A stretch of DNA of 64,000 nucleotides from Mangifera indica (lineage: Eukaryota; Streptophyta; Magnoliopsida; Sapindales; Anacardiaceae): contig NW_025401104.1 of the NCBI RefSeq assembly GCF_011075055.1, forward strand, positions 494,697 to 558,696, in the 5' to 3' direction. The first letter of the stretch is position 1. Every line of letters starts with the position of its first letter. Below, piece by piece: positions 24,845 to 38,700 of the stretch. The notes under the pieces were generated by a model. That model did not search any database. It was not told the DNA's origin and worked only from the letters and a program-made list of their open reading frames with translations. Position numbers and translations under genes: made by a program.

Positions 24845-26944
24845 CAAAGTGATGCATGAGGTGGCGAGTTGCTCAATCGATCAGCTTTTGTTATTAAAAT
24901 AAGTGTTTCCTTGTATTCGGTTCATCATGTATGCTATTTCTGTCTACATACAAATATTATACATAATTTATAAAAATGTTGTTCACGTAATGTCTTCGTA
25001 TTTTTCTTAATTAATATCGGTCGTCTTCTTTAGTTTATAGCCAATTCATGTAATATCTATGGTTTCACAGTTTCCTCTTATCATAAGAATCAATTCAGAA
25101 GAAAATCTATATTGTTAGATCTGGGTATTTTTTCTCTATAAAGTATCATGTATGAGGTTTATTGACAATACTACTTTTTTATGGCTACGTTTCAATGGCT
25201 AAATTAAAAAGTAATGACAATATTGTATTCATTCAAACAATGGAGGATCCAAATTTAATTCCGCCATACAAAACCTTTCAAAGAAAGATGAGACAAAGAT
25301 ATTTAGAAAAACTATCATTCCATATAAATATTTTTAAATTTAATTCTAAAATATTTAAATTTAATTCGGCCATACAAAACCATTCAAAGAAAGATGAGTG
25401 AAAGTTTGTTTTTTCATAGTTAATAACCAATTCTAAGATATTTTCATTAGAGGATATACTCAGGCCTCAGAGGTAGATAAGATTCTAGGAATGATGCAAA
25501 AAGATGTCTATATAGGAAGTTTTTTGGATATTTGAAAGCTATGATAAGAGTGTTTCTAAAACTTTGAAGCTCTTTTATAACCTACCTTGATTGTATTCTT
25601 TATTGTTGATGTCTCATCAAACTTCACAGAAAAAATTCTTAGGTGTCAAATCCCTTCAAGGAGCTCCATCTACAACAATATAATAATATATGGGATATTG
25701 AATTTTTTTACCCTTTTTTTTAAAATTGTGTATACAGATATGTCACTCATCCCAAAGTCTAAACAAAAATACCACAATAGCAATTCATTTCCCTAAAATA
25801 CCCCGTTAATGTAACTCATGCAGAAAAAAAAGAGTATACCATTTCTCTCTTTGTCCTTAACCCTCCAGTAAGTGACGAAATCTCTGTAGCATGAAAAAAA
25901 TTTCTTCAACAGAGATTACACGTATAATTGAACAATAAAACCCATGGGAAAGCCATTATAAATAATTCAACTTTGACATAAGGAAGGGAGAAACGAAAAT
26001 TGTCAATTTACTTAGGGAATTAACATCCTTTGCAAAGATTTCACAGCAAAATCATTCACATTCAACTCAGTCTTGATTCAAGCTCATATTTTAATGTGTT
26101 TTTTTAATGAACATTTGAAAATCAGATAATGTATGGTAGATTAATGTTTATGACTTCATGTGAAATATAATTTTGTTATGATTTTATATTATTAGACTAT
26201 TTAATCTTGTGATTTCATGTTGTTTTATTGTTTAAAGTAGTTATAATATTGTTTAATATTGCATTGACTATTAAAAAATATAAAAATTCAAGTCTAGATA
26301 AAAATCAAATGAAGAACAGGTTGGTATTAACGCCTACCTATTGAATTTTTTTTTTATGTCTATTTAAACATAGTTTATATTCCTCTCAATTCCTTTATCC
26401 ATCCTCTTGTTTAGGAAGTGGTGGTAGAGTTCCTAGGTTGGTGGATTTATCCTTTATGCCTTGATTATGCTTATGTTCCAATTTGATGTCATTTCAATCT
26501 GTGTACTGTTTTCTTTATCTTAGTAGGGAGTTGTATAAAAATTACAAAATTGCCACTACCATTTTCTTCCATTTTTTATTGCCTTGCCTTGATTATAATT
26601 TGTACATCATTTGATGATATGATAGTTTAATGTGTTATAAATATATGTGTATGAAGCTTGGCTACATTGGTTTGCATTTGAGGCCTAATTTGAAGAAATT
26701 GTAAAGTAGTGCAATCTGGAGTGAATAATATTTTCTAGCTCACCCCTTTTGGATTTATTGCTCATGCATGGTGTTATGCATCAGTTTGGTACTAGAGCAT
26801 TGGTTGTTTGTGCAAGCTAACTGTGATTTTTTTTATTTTGGAGTTATTATTTTTTATCGAGAGATACTGTTCACCAGTAAGTACTGTTTGCAGCACATAT
26901 ATTTTGCCAAAACACAGATGTTTTTAGGTTTATTTTTAGTTAAG

Positions 26945-28208
26945 ATGGAAAAAGCTAAATTTAAGATTCTCTATGGAGAGCAATGGATTGAAGGTGATGA
27001 TACTGTGACAAGATATGTTGATGGGAATAAGATAGGGATGTTATGAATCTATGACATAAAACTAATGGCAGTCTTGTAATTAAGAGCAAAAGTTTAGGCT
27101 ATAGTTATTGTCCAGGTGCAGTTTTGTCTTTGCTTGATTAAGTTTTTTAACTAATGGATATTAACCATCAGTTGGTTTTGAGAAAGAAAAGAAAGAAAGG
27201 CATTTTACGTTGGTTGTTTCTTTAGAAGAAAAATAGGTTGCCTTTGGTGTGAATATTATTTTCTCTCTGGGTCCTCATATCTTCTCTGCTAGGGTTTATA
27301 AGAAATGTATGATCCACTATATTTTCTTACATCTAGCTATCTAAACACTTGAGTCAGTGTACAAGGTTGTTGTGGTACTCGAGTTTAGAAAGGACTCGAG
27401 TTAGCAAGGCTGGATTCGATTTCGTTTGTGTCTGTATTACTAGATTGGCTTCTTAATCTGTAAGTTGTACTATTTTTCTTACTAATTAGTGGATTTGTTG
27501 GAGGATTCCTCTGCCTTGGATGTAGGGTTCTAATCTTTTGAACCCAAACCAAGTAAATTTGGTGTGTTGATTTGTGTATGATTTATTATATGGTTCTTGT
27601 GCAATTCTTGACTGAAAATCGATCTGAATCTTTGATATATATTCAAACTTGGTAAAATAAAACATTAACAGATGTGTATTAACACAAGTATTGATTTTGA
27701 AGGAATCATTACGAGAATAAGTTATCATCTAAGACTCGATCAAAGGCAATCAAATATGCACATATTTACCTTAGGTGATGTTGGTCTAATGGATATTGTA
27801 GACGATGATGATCTGAAGTTTTTGATGGTTAAAGCAAGAAGTTTACGAGGATCAACCAAACTCTATGTTAACAAAAGTCCAATTGATGAAAGGGGTAATC
27901 AACAAGCTAAAGATGTTCATAAGGAAGAAAGGAAGAATCATCCACAAAGTTTCCAAGAGTTTGGTGGGAATTATGGTGATGATAATAATCATAACGACGT
28001 GGATGAGGATTATGAAGTAGAAGTTAATGAGGAGGATGATGATGATGATAAATTCTCTAGGTTTGATGAGAACATGTACGATGTTCCAAGTGAGGACGCT
28101 GGCAAAAGTCAAAGTCATGCTTATAATGGAGGGCCTGAATGTAGCACAAGACGTCATGGCTCTATAAATATTGGAGCATATCCAACTGACATAGCAACTG
28201 ACACATAG
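26945..28208 (+). pseudogene. MuDR-N-terminal-like acidic protein, least damaged copy (X3)
   Basis: First part from ATG 26945 (MEKAKFKILYGEQWIEGDDTVTRYVDGNKIGM) to a TGA at 27044; second part open from 27672 to 28208 (178 residues). The second part reads through the position where X1 has TAA and X2 has its stop. It contains IVDDDDLKFLMVKARS, KLYVNKS, an acidic run (EDDDDDKF) and ends TDIATDT. Between them are about 630 intron-like bases, but the donor reads AGGGATG rather than AGGTATG and I could not find a junction that restores frame. It could be a degenerate MULE fragment or, less likely, a working small acidic nuclear protein starting at 27672. Confidence 0.45.
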
Positions 28209-28338
28209 GCATGGCTACGTCATGCATGGTTGTCCATCACTCTAAATTCACATTTTAACATTTATTTAACATTCAATCAATTATACATTAATCATAATTA
28301 TACAAAATGACTATTATGCGCTTGAGAGACACACATAA

Positions 28339-28837
28339 GGGGGTGTTCGGTTTGGATAATGTTTTATTACCAAAATAGGGAGATTACCTTGAAGATAGAT
28401 TACTGACAAAAATACTGAATATAAATTATTACTACGTTTCATAAAATTTGGTAAAAATGGATGATATAAATAATTAATGTGTTTGGTTAACAGTAATAAA
28501 ATAATACTAGTAAATTATTTTACTTAAATGCCCTTGAATATAATTATTTTTAAATATTTTTTTATTATTTGTTATATTAATTAAAAATAAATTTATTTTT
28601 GCCTTAAAAATTAATAAATAATAATATTATTATAATAAAATCAATATTAACTTGGCTATCTTTTAATACCTAAAGTAAATATGGTAATCAAATTACCACC
28701 TATATTATCTGTCATGTCAGTATTGGTAATAAAAAATTATTATAATCTATTGTTACTGACAAACCAAAAAAGGTAATGTAAGTAATAAAAGATAAATTAT
28801 CAAGGTAATCTTTAAAACACGCCAACCAAACGACCCC
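28339..28837. mobile_element. Tourist-like MITE, X3 copy
   Basis: Starts GGGGGTGTTCGGTTTGG and ends CCAACCAAACGACCCC, flanked by TAA on both sides. Colinear with the X1 copy. Confidence 0.75.
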
Positions 28838-31696
28838 TAAGTGTTACAAGAGATGACCTAAGACACCAATGAGGAGACGACTATCAACATCAAAGTACAA
28901 AGAAGATGATATGCAAGTAAGGGATTTTAACTAGGAGTCTTAATTTAAAAAGATAGAATGCATAACTTAAAGTTGCTGAAGCGAAAACACCTTTCAAAAC
29001 ATGTAATGCTCCTCAGATTTTTTATTAATTTTTTAAACGAACCTAAAAGTTTCTAAAACCAATTTACAAAACGATATTATTTTGCCTATTATTTAGGTAA
29101 ATCGACATTGTTAATGAGCTACAAACTCAAACAATGCATTCGAGCCATCGATTTGAGTCATAATTCAAATCGAACTATTTTTATTCGAGTCAATCTCAAG
29201 CAAACCTTAATTTCAATTCGACGAATTTAAGCTGAATTCTAGATAGATTATTTTTTATTCAAGTTAAACTCGAGCAGAGAGATGTTTAGGGTCAGTTCGG
29301 TTCATGTCCATCTCTAGTCTTTTATATATCCATAAGACCAATAACGACAGATTTTTAAGTTTTATAGTAAGAAATTTAAAATTTTGTTATTGAAAGTATA
29401 AATTCGTTTAGTTTTAACAAGAATATACATAATTAGTCGTTAAAATTATAAATATAGTATTTATAACAACAAAATATTTATCATCTCATTAATTTTTTCT
29501 CACTAAAGGCTCCCTATAGTTAGTAAATACAAGTATGAGAATTATACGGGTATGATACAATGAATAGTAAAAAATATGTTTGTAAGAAAATAGTCATAAA
29601 ACTCGGATACGGGAAAAATTCAAAACACGTATATACGGGTTTAATATGGCATATTTTTAATAATATATTTCTAAAAATACAACAATATTAATTATAATTT
29701 TAACACTTTTCATGAAATCCGTGGTTGAAATAGATATAAAAATTTGTATATGGAGTATTTAATTAGTTATTAAAGCTAATGTAACATAATACATCATATT
29801 TAATCATTGCAAAATTAGGCGAATATACAACAAGATTAATGAATGATTGATGCCTCAAATCAACTCATATATTAAATATTAAAAGAATTTTAAACATGAC
29901 GAAACTATAAACAACAAAGGAAAAGACAATGAAAGTTTACATATTCGGAGAATAACGAAGATGAAAAATTGAGCCGGACAAAAAAAAAATTCAATCTAGT
30001 GTAAAAAGAATTATGTGAAAAACTGTGTACTGCTGTTATAAATATGAACTTGATGTGATGAATAAAAAGGTTAGAAATTTGAAAAAAAATGGGTTTTTTT
30101 AATGACAATATGGCAATTAGTTGAAAATTAAAAAATATTTTCATGCTTTAGACTTAGGTATCAAAACGACGTGTTTAATAATAAAATATTCATTCAGTAT
30201 AGAAACCTGCAAAATACATGTTTAATAATATGCGAATTAAATGCGTTTTTAACTAACCACCACCCTACCCTTTTTTTTTGGTGGTGACTAAAAATGAAAA
30301 CCTTATAAATGGTAATTAAAATTTTATAATAAAAGGGCCATTTTCACTAACGTGTTAGAGGGAAATTGAAAACTTTCCATTAACGAGTTTTTATATACGA
30401 AGGGAAACGAAATTCATTTATAAGAACTAATAAAAATTTATTCTATCTTCCATGGGAAATTTCCCAGATGCGTGTACACATCATGCAAGGAATTCATATA
30501 TGATGAATTCTTTATGGTCATTATCGTGAACAATATGCAAATAGAGAACTATTCTCTACCCTATTGACAAGTTTTAGTGTTTATCTTTTCATTGAATTTT
30601 CACATATTTATTTGGTGGCGTTTAATTCCACCAATATTATTGAATTTTAAACATGTTGATCTGTACTGTGGTCTCTCTGTAGTATTAAGAAATCCGTATT
30701 ATGAGTTATACAAATGCGGTATTTTTTCGAAAAGAAAATGTAGAACACTGAATCAAATATACCTCTTGTAGTACTTCAAGTTCCTCACAACAGACTCTCG
30801 GATTTCTATTTTTTTTTTTTTTTAAAGTCTGTCTCACTTTACACAATTTATATTCTAATGGTAGATTAAGAAAAAAGTGTTAAAACTGGTAAGACAGTAG
30901 GACAACTGAAAGATTAGGGCAGAAAAATATCAAGATAGGTCACATAAAAATTTGGGGAAGGAATAATTGAATGGCAGTCAATAAAATGGTGGCTTAGTAG
31001 TCGCATCAAACACCATCATTTTGTGATCCACAAAACCACATTGTTTTGTTTAGTTAGAAATTAAAAAAATAGCGTTGTGTAGGATACTCAAGAATTCATG
31101 GGTCAATTTTGATTTCTTAGAGCGATGAATTAAAATTAGACCAAGACCCTACTAGTTCCGCCAAAATTTCAACTAAAGTATATCCAATATTTGTCAATTC
31201 AGATAGAAACCAGAATTTATAATCGGATACCTAGTGATTTCAACTCCAATCATGTAATTTGCTCTTAACCCTAGCAAAGACTAAGCCACAAGGAGTTGAG
31301 AGGGGGTTGAAGCCCCCACTAACTTAATAATTTTTAAAAATGTACTCTTCGACTCTTATGTTAATTAACACCCTTATTTATTTTCTAGTAATATATGAGA
31401 AAATTGATTTGTAAAAAATATTATTTCAATAGTAAGTCATCAAAGTGAAAAAGAAAATCTCAAATATGGAATTTTACTAAAGTTTAAACTACGAAATTGG
31501 AAATAATTTTCAAAGTTATTGAAAATTGGAAATAATTTTCAAAGTTATTGCACCGCACAACACTTTCAAAGTGATTCGACAAAATTACATGCATAGAAAA
31601 AACTTTTCCATGAAAATTGGCACCTAAACATTTCTAATTTGCTATAAATATGTCTATATAATCAATATACCATATTCTCAAGCACAATCAATAAAA

Positions 31697-32197
31697 ATGG
31701 CTGGCAAGTTCCCATCTGCGTACTTTCTGGTAACCTTGCTTTTAATTCTCCTCTTCTCTTCAACGATTCTTCCTTTTGCAGAAGCAGCAAAAACCAGTGA
31801 GTCAATCTTCTTTATATATTTCTCTTCAAATTCATATATTTTCTTTAATTAGTTCATTTAATTTAAAACAATGGATTTGCACATTGTGAGTGAGTCTATG
31901 CTTACGCTTGTGGAATCACCACAAACAAGTGAGCCCATTTCATTATATTAATTTCCGTCTATTAATGTCTCTTTGTGTAAAATAAATTCATGAGTATATT
32001 CATAATTATGCAAGATAAATGATTCAACTGATAACAAAGCAATAATTTCGATGATTTTTGTAGAAGAGAAGACGGCAGCAGCACATGGCCACATGGTTAA
32101 TGGAATTAATTACTCTATTAAAATCGGTGTTAAAGGAAGCCCCTCGCCACCTGACAATCATAGTAACGTTCCGAATAATCCCATCAATGTCCCATAA
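31697..32197 (+). CDS. Secreted small peptide precursor, subtype A (PA3)
   Basis: Exons 31697-31796 and 32064-32197; 77 residues. Compared with PA1 it has Leu for Phe25, Val for Ile45, and Lys for Pro57 inside the core (GVKGSPSPPDNH), with the PA2-type Pro73 tail. Position 57 is Pro, Lys or Ile across the family while its neighbours are fixed. Downstream is the intact D spacer and the functional BIO2. Confidence 0.72.
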
Positions 32198-35100
32198 CAA
32201 AGTGATGCATGAGGTGCCGAGTTGCTCAATCAATCAGCTTTTGCTATTAAAATAAGTGTTTCGTTAATTTATTTGATTTTTAAGATTCTACTCCAAGTTG
32301 GTTTATCATGTATGCTATATTTGTCTACATATAAATATTATACATAATTTATATAAATGTTGTTTACATAATGCCTTCGTATTATTCTTAATTAATATTG
32401 GTCGTCTTCTTTAATTTATAGTCAATTCTTGTAATATCCATGATTTCATAGTTTTCTCTAATCATAAGAATTGATTTAGAAGAAAATTAATATCGTTAGA
32501 TTAGGGTTTTTTTATCTCTGTAAAGTATCATATATAAAGTTTATTGACAAGACTCTGTTTTCACTTTTAAGTTTTAATAGTTAAATTAATAAGTAGAGAC
32601 AATATTGTATTCATTCGAAGAATGGATAATCCAAATTTAATTCGGCTATACAAAACCTTTCAAAGAAAGAAGAGACAAAGATATTTTGAAAAACTATCAT
32701 TCTGTAAATATATTTTTTAATTTAATTCAAAGATATTTAAATTTAATTCGGTCATACAAAATCTTTCAAAGAAGGATGAGAGAAAGATTGTTTTTTTACT
32801 GTCTATAGCCAAGTCAAAGATATTTTAATTAGATGATATACTCAAGCCTCAAAGACAAAGATGAGATTCTAGAAAAGATGTTTGAATGTGTTTATATAAG
32901 AAGTTTTTTGGATACTAGACGGCTATGATAAGAGCGTTTCTAAAACTTTGAAGCGCTTTTATAACACCACCTTGATTATATTATTTATCGTTGATGCCTC
33001 ATCAAACTTCATGTAATTAATTTTCTTAGGTGTCAAATCCCTCCTAGGGGTTCCATCTACAATATTATAATAATAAATAGACTTGTTAATTATAACTACT
33101 TTGACTATTGACTCCATATTTTCATCTAATAAACTAGTAGAAAAATACACTTGTATATATCAACAATAGGCATCGTATTGGCTTCCTTGGCAACTCAAAC
33201 CCCAAATTTGACTATGCCATAAACTTTTATGTTTGAAAATAGTTCTAGTTTAAGCATTTTAGTTTCATGTTTATGTCTATCTAATGGGAACTATTTTACT
33301 AATTCAAATATCAAACAAGACCTCTTAAACTATTTATATTTTGTAAATGGGTTTAACAAATCACGAACTTTTGTTATAATAAAATTATGCATACATATTT
33401 TTAATACACAATTTAGATATACAAATAATGTGTCATTATATGATTGGATAATTATAAATCAAAGATAAAGTAATAGTTAATTACATGATGACATATTGTC
33501 TATGTACTTAAATTATATACCAAAAATATATACACATAATATTTTTTTTAATTATAATAACATTTTTCAGTTTGATTTTCCACAATATTGTGGTCACATA
33601 TTTTGCATTATGTGATCATATTCCTATAAGGAATTTGTATATTTTGAATATATCATTCTCTGTATCTATTGATATGGTGCCATTTTGATCTTAATTTTTT
33701 TATATTGTACTATCTTTTGATAAATAATTATTATAATCATTATCTTTTGATATGATTAGGCACGTTGATTGGGTCAAGCAAGCTTGAAACTTAATTGTTC
33801 AACTCATAAGAAAATCCTTTTTGGAAAGAATAGAATTTGGGTCTTTGGCTCACCTAAACAAAAAAATTTATTCATTAATTTCTCAAGCTTAGGCTTGAAC
33901 AAAGGTTGTTCAAGCCTAAGCCCTGTAAGACCCCAAAAATATAGTGTTAACTTATATTGATGTTGTGTTTAAATAGTATTTGTTAATTTGTTTCACGTTT
34001 GAATTGGAATAAGTTTAAAATAAGCTTAAATATTAAATACAAAGTTACTCAATCAAAGTAGGTGAACGTAGAGCCACAATCAAACAAAGTATTGATTGGT
34101 TCAAGCTCTACTCAATCACATTTAGGTCTAACTAGAGCTTGGAAGTTTTTGACTCGAGCTCTAACTTACCATTAAACTTCAAAACTAACTCACCTAGACA
34201 AATTATTGTTAAACTTCAAAACTAATATATTTATCAATAACATTTAAAATCATGGTGTAAGATTTTTGTAGTGTAAATACAATATTTTCAACTTCTAAAG
34301 GTGTATTGATATTTTATTTTAGCCGAGTCATAAGCTTGCAAACTCATTCAACTATGCAATAACAAGCTCAAGCTTGAACTTAGCTCAATAATAATTTACC
34401 CAAGTCCCATGTGGCTCAACTCATTCATAACCCTATCCAAACCCGTATCATTATAAAATTTCTAACCATAATTTAATTAAATGTAACATAAAATGCATTA
34501 AAATTGTATAAACAAAAAAAAAAATCAGCAAACTTCGTTTCCACTCTTAATAATTGAATTATGTATCATATCTTATATCAAAAATCTAATTTTTATATTA
34601 TATATTATATATCATATCATATTATAACATATATTTTTAAAAATAATAATAATAAAATAGTAAAACAATCGATTAATATATCATCATCTTAGAAAATATT
34701 AAAAACATCTCTAAAATTTTATAATTTCTCATATACACCCTCATTACATCAGTATTTTTCTAAAAAAGTGTATCAACCTATATTAATGAGATATATTGTA
34801 TCGTACAATATATTCATCGTACTATGCTAATTTTCGACACATATTAGAATATGTATAATTTTTTACATGTTTTGTATCTATCATATACAAATAATTATGG
34901 ATACATTATTAAGCTATCTGTATAGAATGACTAAATTACCTTGCATCATTTAACAAAATTTAACCACCTTGTTTGATCTTTGGGATTAAAATGACCTCTT
35001 TCCTGATTTTACTGGACGACTAGAGCTATAAATTTCTTCAAACGCAAGGGGGGAAATTTACTAAGGCCAAATAACTATTTCTTGTCCAAAATAATTTTCA

Positions 35101-35614
35101 CATTTTAAGTTTTAAATAGTAAAATTCTCACCCATCATTTATTTACGATAGTAAATTCTATTTTATTTTACTAAAAATTGATTATTTCACCTTTTAATTA
35201 AAATTACAAAAATCACATTAACACTTATTTAAATACCAAATTATTAAAATAAACTTATTAATTTAAATATTTATTTAATAGACTCTTAAAATTATTAAAA
35301 CTCTAACTAATTTTAAAATATTATTTTTGTTTAATTTTTTTAAAATATAATTATTATTTTTAAAATTATTTGAAAAATATTAAAATTTTAAAATACTTTT
35401 GAACTTTTTCTGATTTTAAAAATTCTTAAAAATTTTATATAACACCTACAATATTTTAAAAAATTATAGTTGAATTCAAACATAAAAGGAAAAAATAAAA
35501 TAGCCATGCCATGGGCATTTTCTTTCGCGAAGACGACATTCGGGAATCTTGAAAGTTAAAAAGTGGAAAATTTTCATTTAGCAAATCCTGGAATGGAAAT
35601 AGTCTTTTGGCGGC
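32198..35614. other. D spacer between PA3 and BIO2, no gene seen
   Basis: Colinear with 3115-6515 at an offset of about 29.1 kb. AT-rich and non-coding as far as I can see. It contains the GGCCAAA-type terminus at about 35067 shortly before the BIO2 promoter. Confidence 0.6.
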
Positions 35615-35621
35615 TATAAAT
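35615..35621 (+). promoter_or_regulatory. TATA box of BIO2
   Basis: TATAAAT, 106 bases before the ATG at 35721. It lies just after a sequence resembling a transposon end (AATAGTCTTTTGGC). Confidence 0.55.
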
Positions 35622-35720
35622 CTCTAAGGTTGGTGGCGAAAGTAGTTGAGTTTTACTCTTCAACTTTCTTCTCTTGTTCCTAGTTTTCATCGACAAAATT
35701 CTCAAACTAAACCAACAAAA

Positions 35721-38700
35721 ATGCTGCAGATTCGCTCCATTTTAACTTCTCAACGAAGCTTAAGACCGTCCAAATTCTTCCCATTTCATTCTTCCCGTTT
35801 GTGTTATTCAGCGGCTGCAGTTGAATCTGAGAGAACTATCAGAGAAGGCCCTAGACACGACTGGTCCAAAGATGAGATCAAGTCCATTTACGACTCTCCT
35901 GTTCTCGATCTCCTCTTCCATGGAGTTAGTTTCAACTATTAATCTCTTGTTTGCAGCTTTAATTTTTGTGGGTTATGTTTAGAATTGTGTTTTGATAGTT
36001 TAGTTTCTTGTTTGGAAGTCCGTTATTTATCTGTGTGCTAATCTTTTTATTGGTTTCTGAGATTGTGTAGACTTCTCAGTGTGATAATTATGGTTAATTG
36101 GTAAAGTTAATTTTGGTTGTGGGTGTTTATATGCGAGAGCCCTTGGACCCTCTAGAAAAATTAATCAATAGGAAGGAAAATCCATGGACTGACACATTGT
36201 CTCCACGTGTATGAACGGCAAATTAGCTCCAAAAAGGCCTACGGTATCGAGGGTTACTGGTCTCTTGAATCCACCCAATAGACCTTTAAGTCGCCTAATT
36301 GTTAAGAGTCAAGTGGTAGCTTAATGAGTTTGGTGTTCTGTGCAAGATTTTTCTAGTTTGCTTAAAATGTTTCTTGTTTGATGATGTGACTAATAATGCA
36401 ACAGTGGTTATAAAATTCTTGAGTTAATTGGAGGTTGTTTCTGATTTTAGGCTCAAGTTCACAGACACGCTCATAACTTCAGGGAGGTGCAGCAGTGCAC
36501 TCTTCTCTCTATCAAGACCGGTGGCTGTAGTGAGGATTGTTCGTATTGTCCTCAATCCTCAAGATACAACACTGGAGTAAAAGCACAAAAGCTAACGACT
36601 AAGGAAACTGTGATGCAGGCAGCACAGAAAGTAAGAAGTTTATTTTACTACTTTTTATCACACTATTTAATATAATTGATTGATGTTATTCTATGTTGTA
36701 TTGAGTTACTCTTTGTGTCCCAGCTGCGTTGCTAAGAGATCTTGAATTAAGGTGTCAGCACGTATTATGTTTTTTTTCCCCTCACAGTGATAATTATTTG
36801 CTATCTTGGTTACTTACAGTATCAATTAAGAGAGATTACTTTTTTTAATTAGTCAATGGAGTTCAGTGAAAGAGCAATTTAATCATTCCAGTTCTACTCT
36901 AACATAAACAATCTGTGTAAGTTTTGAACAAATTGATCAAATGAATATTTTTCTGAAAAATGACTCTGATTGGTTTGTTATAGTCTCAAGTTAGTTTTTA
37001 TTTCAAATATCTATGGACTATTGGTTGATTCATATTGTATTACATGTAACACAATGCTATAACCATGGTGTCATATTTTTATGCAATGCTATAACTATGG
37101 TGTCAACATCTTTATTTCTTTTATTAGGCAAAGGAGGCTGGCAGTACACGTTTTTGTATGGGTGCTGCATGGAGAGACACAATAGGGAGGAAGACCAATT
37201 TCAACAACATCCTTGAATATGTGAAAGAAATAAGGTAACAAGTCAACATTTAAGAAAAAATTATTTTGGTAAAAGAAGAAGTTGAGATCTGGTCGTACTT
37301 GAATACCTTTTCTAACATAAATGAGTTCATTATACCATACTGTGGAGACACATTACCACAAATTTATCAAACGAGTGAGCAGGTTGTATTCATACCATAT
37401 GAGTTCTCTTTTCTTCTTATTGTCATATTTGTTTATGTTTATTTTCTTCTTGTCTTGGAACTATTTGGAAAGGACTTCTGATCATAACGTAAAGCCATGT
37501 GTTGAGGAAAATTTCACTATGTTAATAATAAAAAAGAGCTAAAAAATATTGCCAAGTATTTCCAGTCAATTTATAACATATGCTCTGCAGCTGTTAATCC
37601 TTTCTGTTCAGCAAATGTCTGTGGACTGGCACTGCTGATTTATATTTACTGCCTTTTCAATTGAGTTTTTTATGTCAATTTTGTTGATCATGATTTTTTT
37701 TTTTTCCTTCCCAAATTGAAAGGACTATAATGCACAGATGTCCTTTCGATTTTTTTGGTGCTGTGAAATTCTGACATTTCAATTAACCTGTGTTAGGGTT
37801 TTTATTATGTTCATCTAATGGATAATCTGTCTTCTGAATCTGCCATGTACCAGGGAAATGGGGATGGAGGTATGCTGTACATTAGGCATGCTGGAGAAGC
37901 AGCAGGCTTTAGAACTCAAGAAAGCAGGCCTTACAGCATATAACCATAACCTTGATACCTCCAGAGAATATTATCCGAATATTATCACTACAAGAAGTTA
38001 TGATGAACGCTTGGAAACCCTTAAACATGTCCGTGAAGCTGGGATTAATGTCTGTTCAGGTGATTTGGTACTAAAAGTTGAATTTGGTTTCTTCTTAAAA
38101 TTGGTATGCACAGATTTTTTTATCCGGCTGTATCATCTGGATTGAATAGGGAGAATAGGAAAGTTCACCAGTGGTAAAAAATGAAAAAGGAAAAGATCCA
38201 TGTTTATGTTGGACAGTCTTGTTTGACTTGCCTGGGAACTTTTTGGACAAAAGGTCCTCGATTAAAATTATTGGTGCCACACTATTGTATGATAAAATTT
38301 CCTATATTCCCTTAATTGGGTTTACATCACTTGCCACTTGATGTAAAAATTAAGAAAATAAACTTTTTTTTTTTTTACTATTTCAAATCTGCCATCATGA
38401 TGGCTTTCCATGCTGTTTTCCTAACGTGAAAAGATATGATCTGTATCATTAATTTGTTTTTTAACAATCGTGTTGAATTGAACATGTGTCATTTGGTACT
38501 TTGGCTTATCAATTTCATGTCTTCTGTTTTAACACTAGGGTGACTCCTGGAAAACCTTGTTGCTTTCTTTTTCTTCAATGATAAATTGGATCTTTTCTTT
38601 GATAAAGCAAATTTGAATATTGGGGTCACTTTTAAATGTTGTTAACAGGAGGAATAATAGGCCTTGGAGAGGCAGAGGAAGACCGAGTTGGTTTGTTGCA

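Larger units (their letters stand above)
25340..31640 (+). repeat. X3: full copy of array module X
   Basis: Colinear with X1 at an offset of about 14.78 kb, with scattered substitutions and small indels. It holds the longest open acidic frame, a Tourist-like MITE (28339-28837) and the AT-rich stretch leading to PA3. Nothing else gene-like is visible from 28840 to 31640. Confidence 0.85.
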
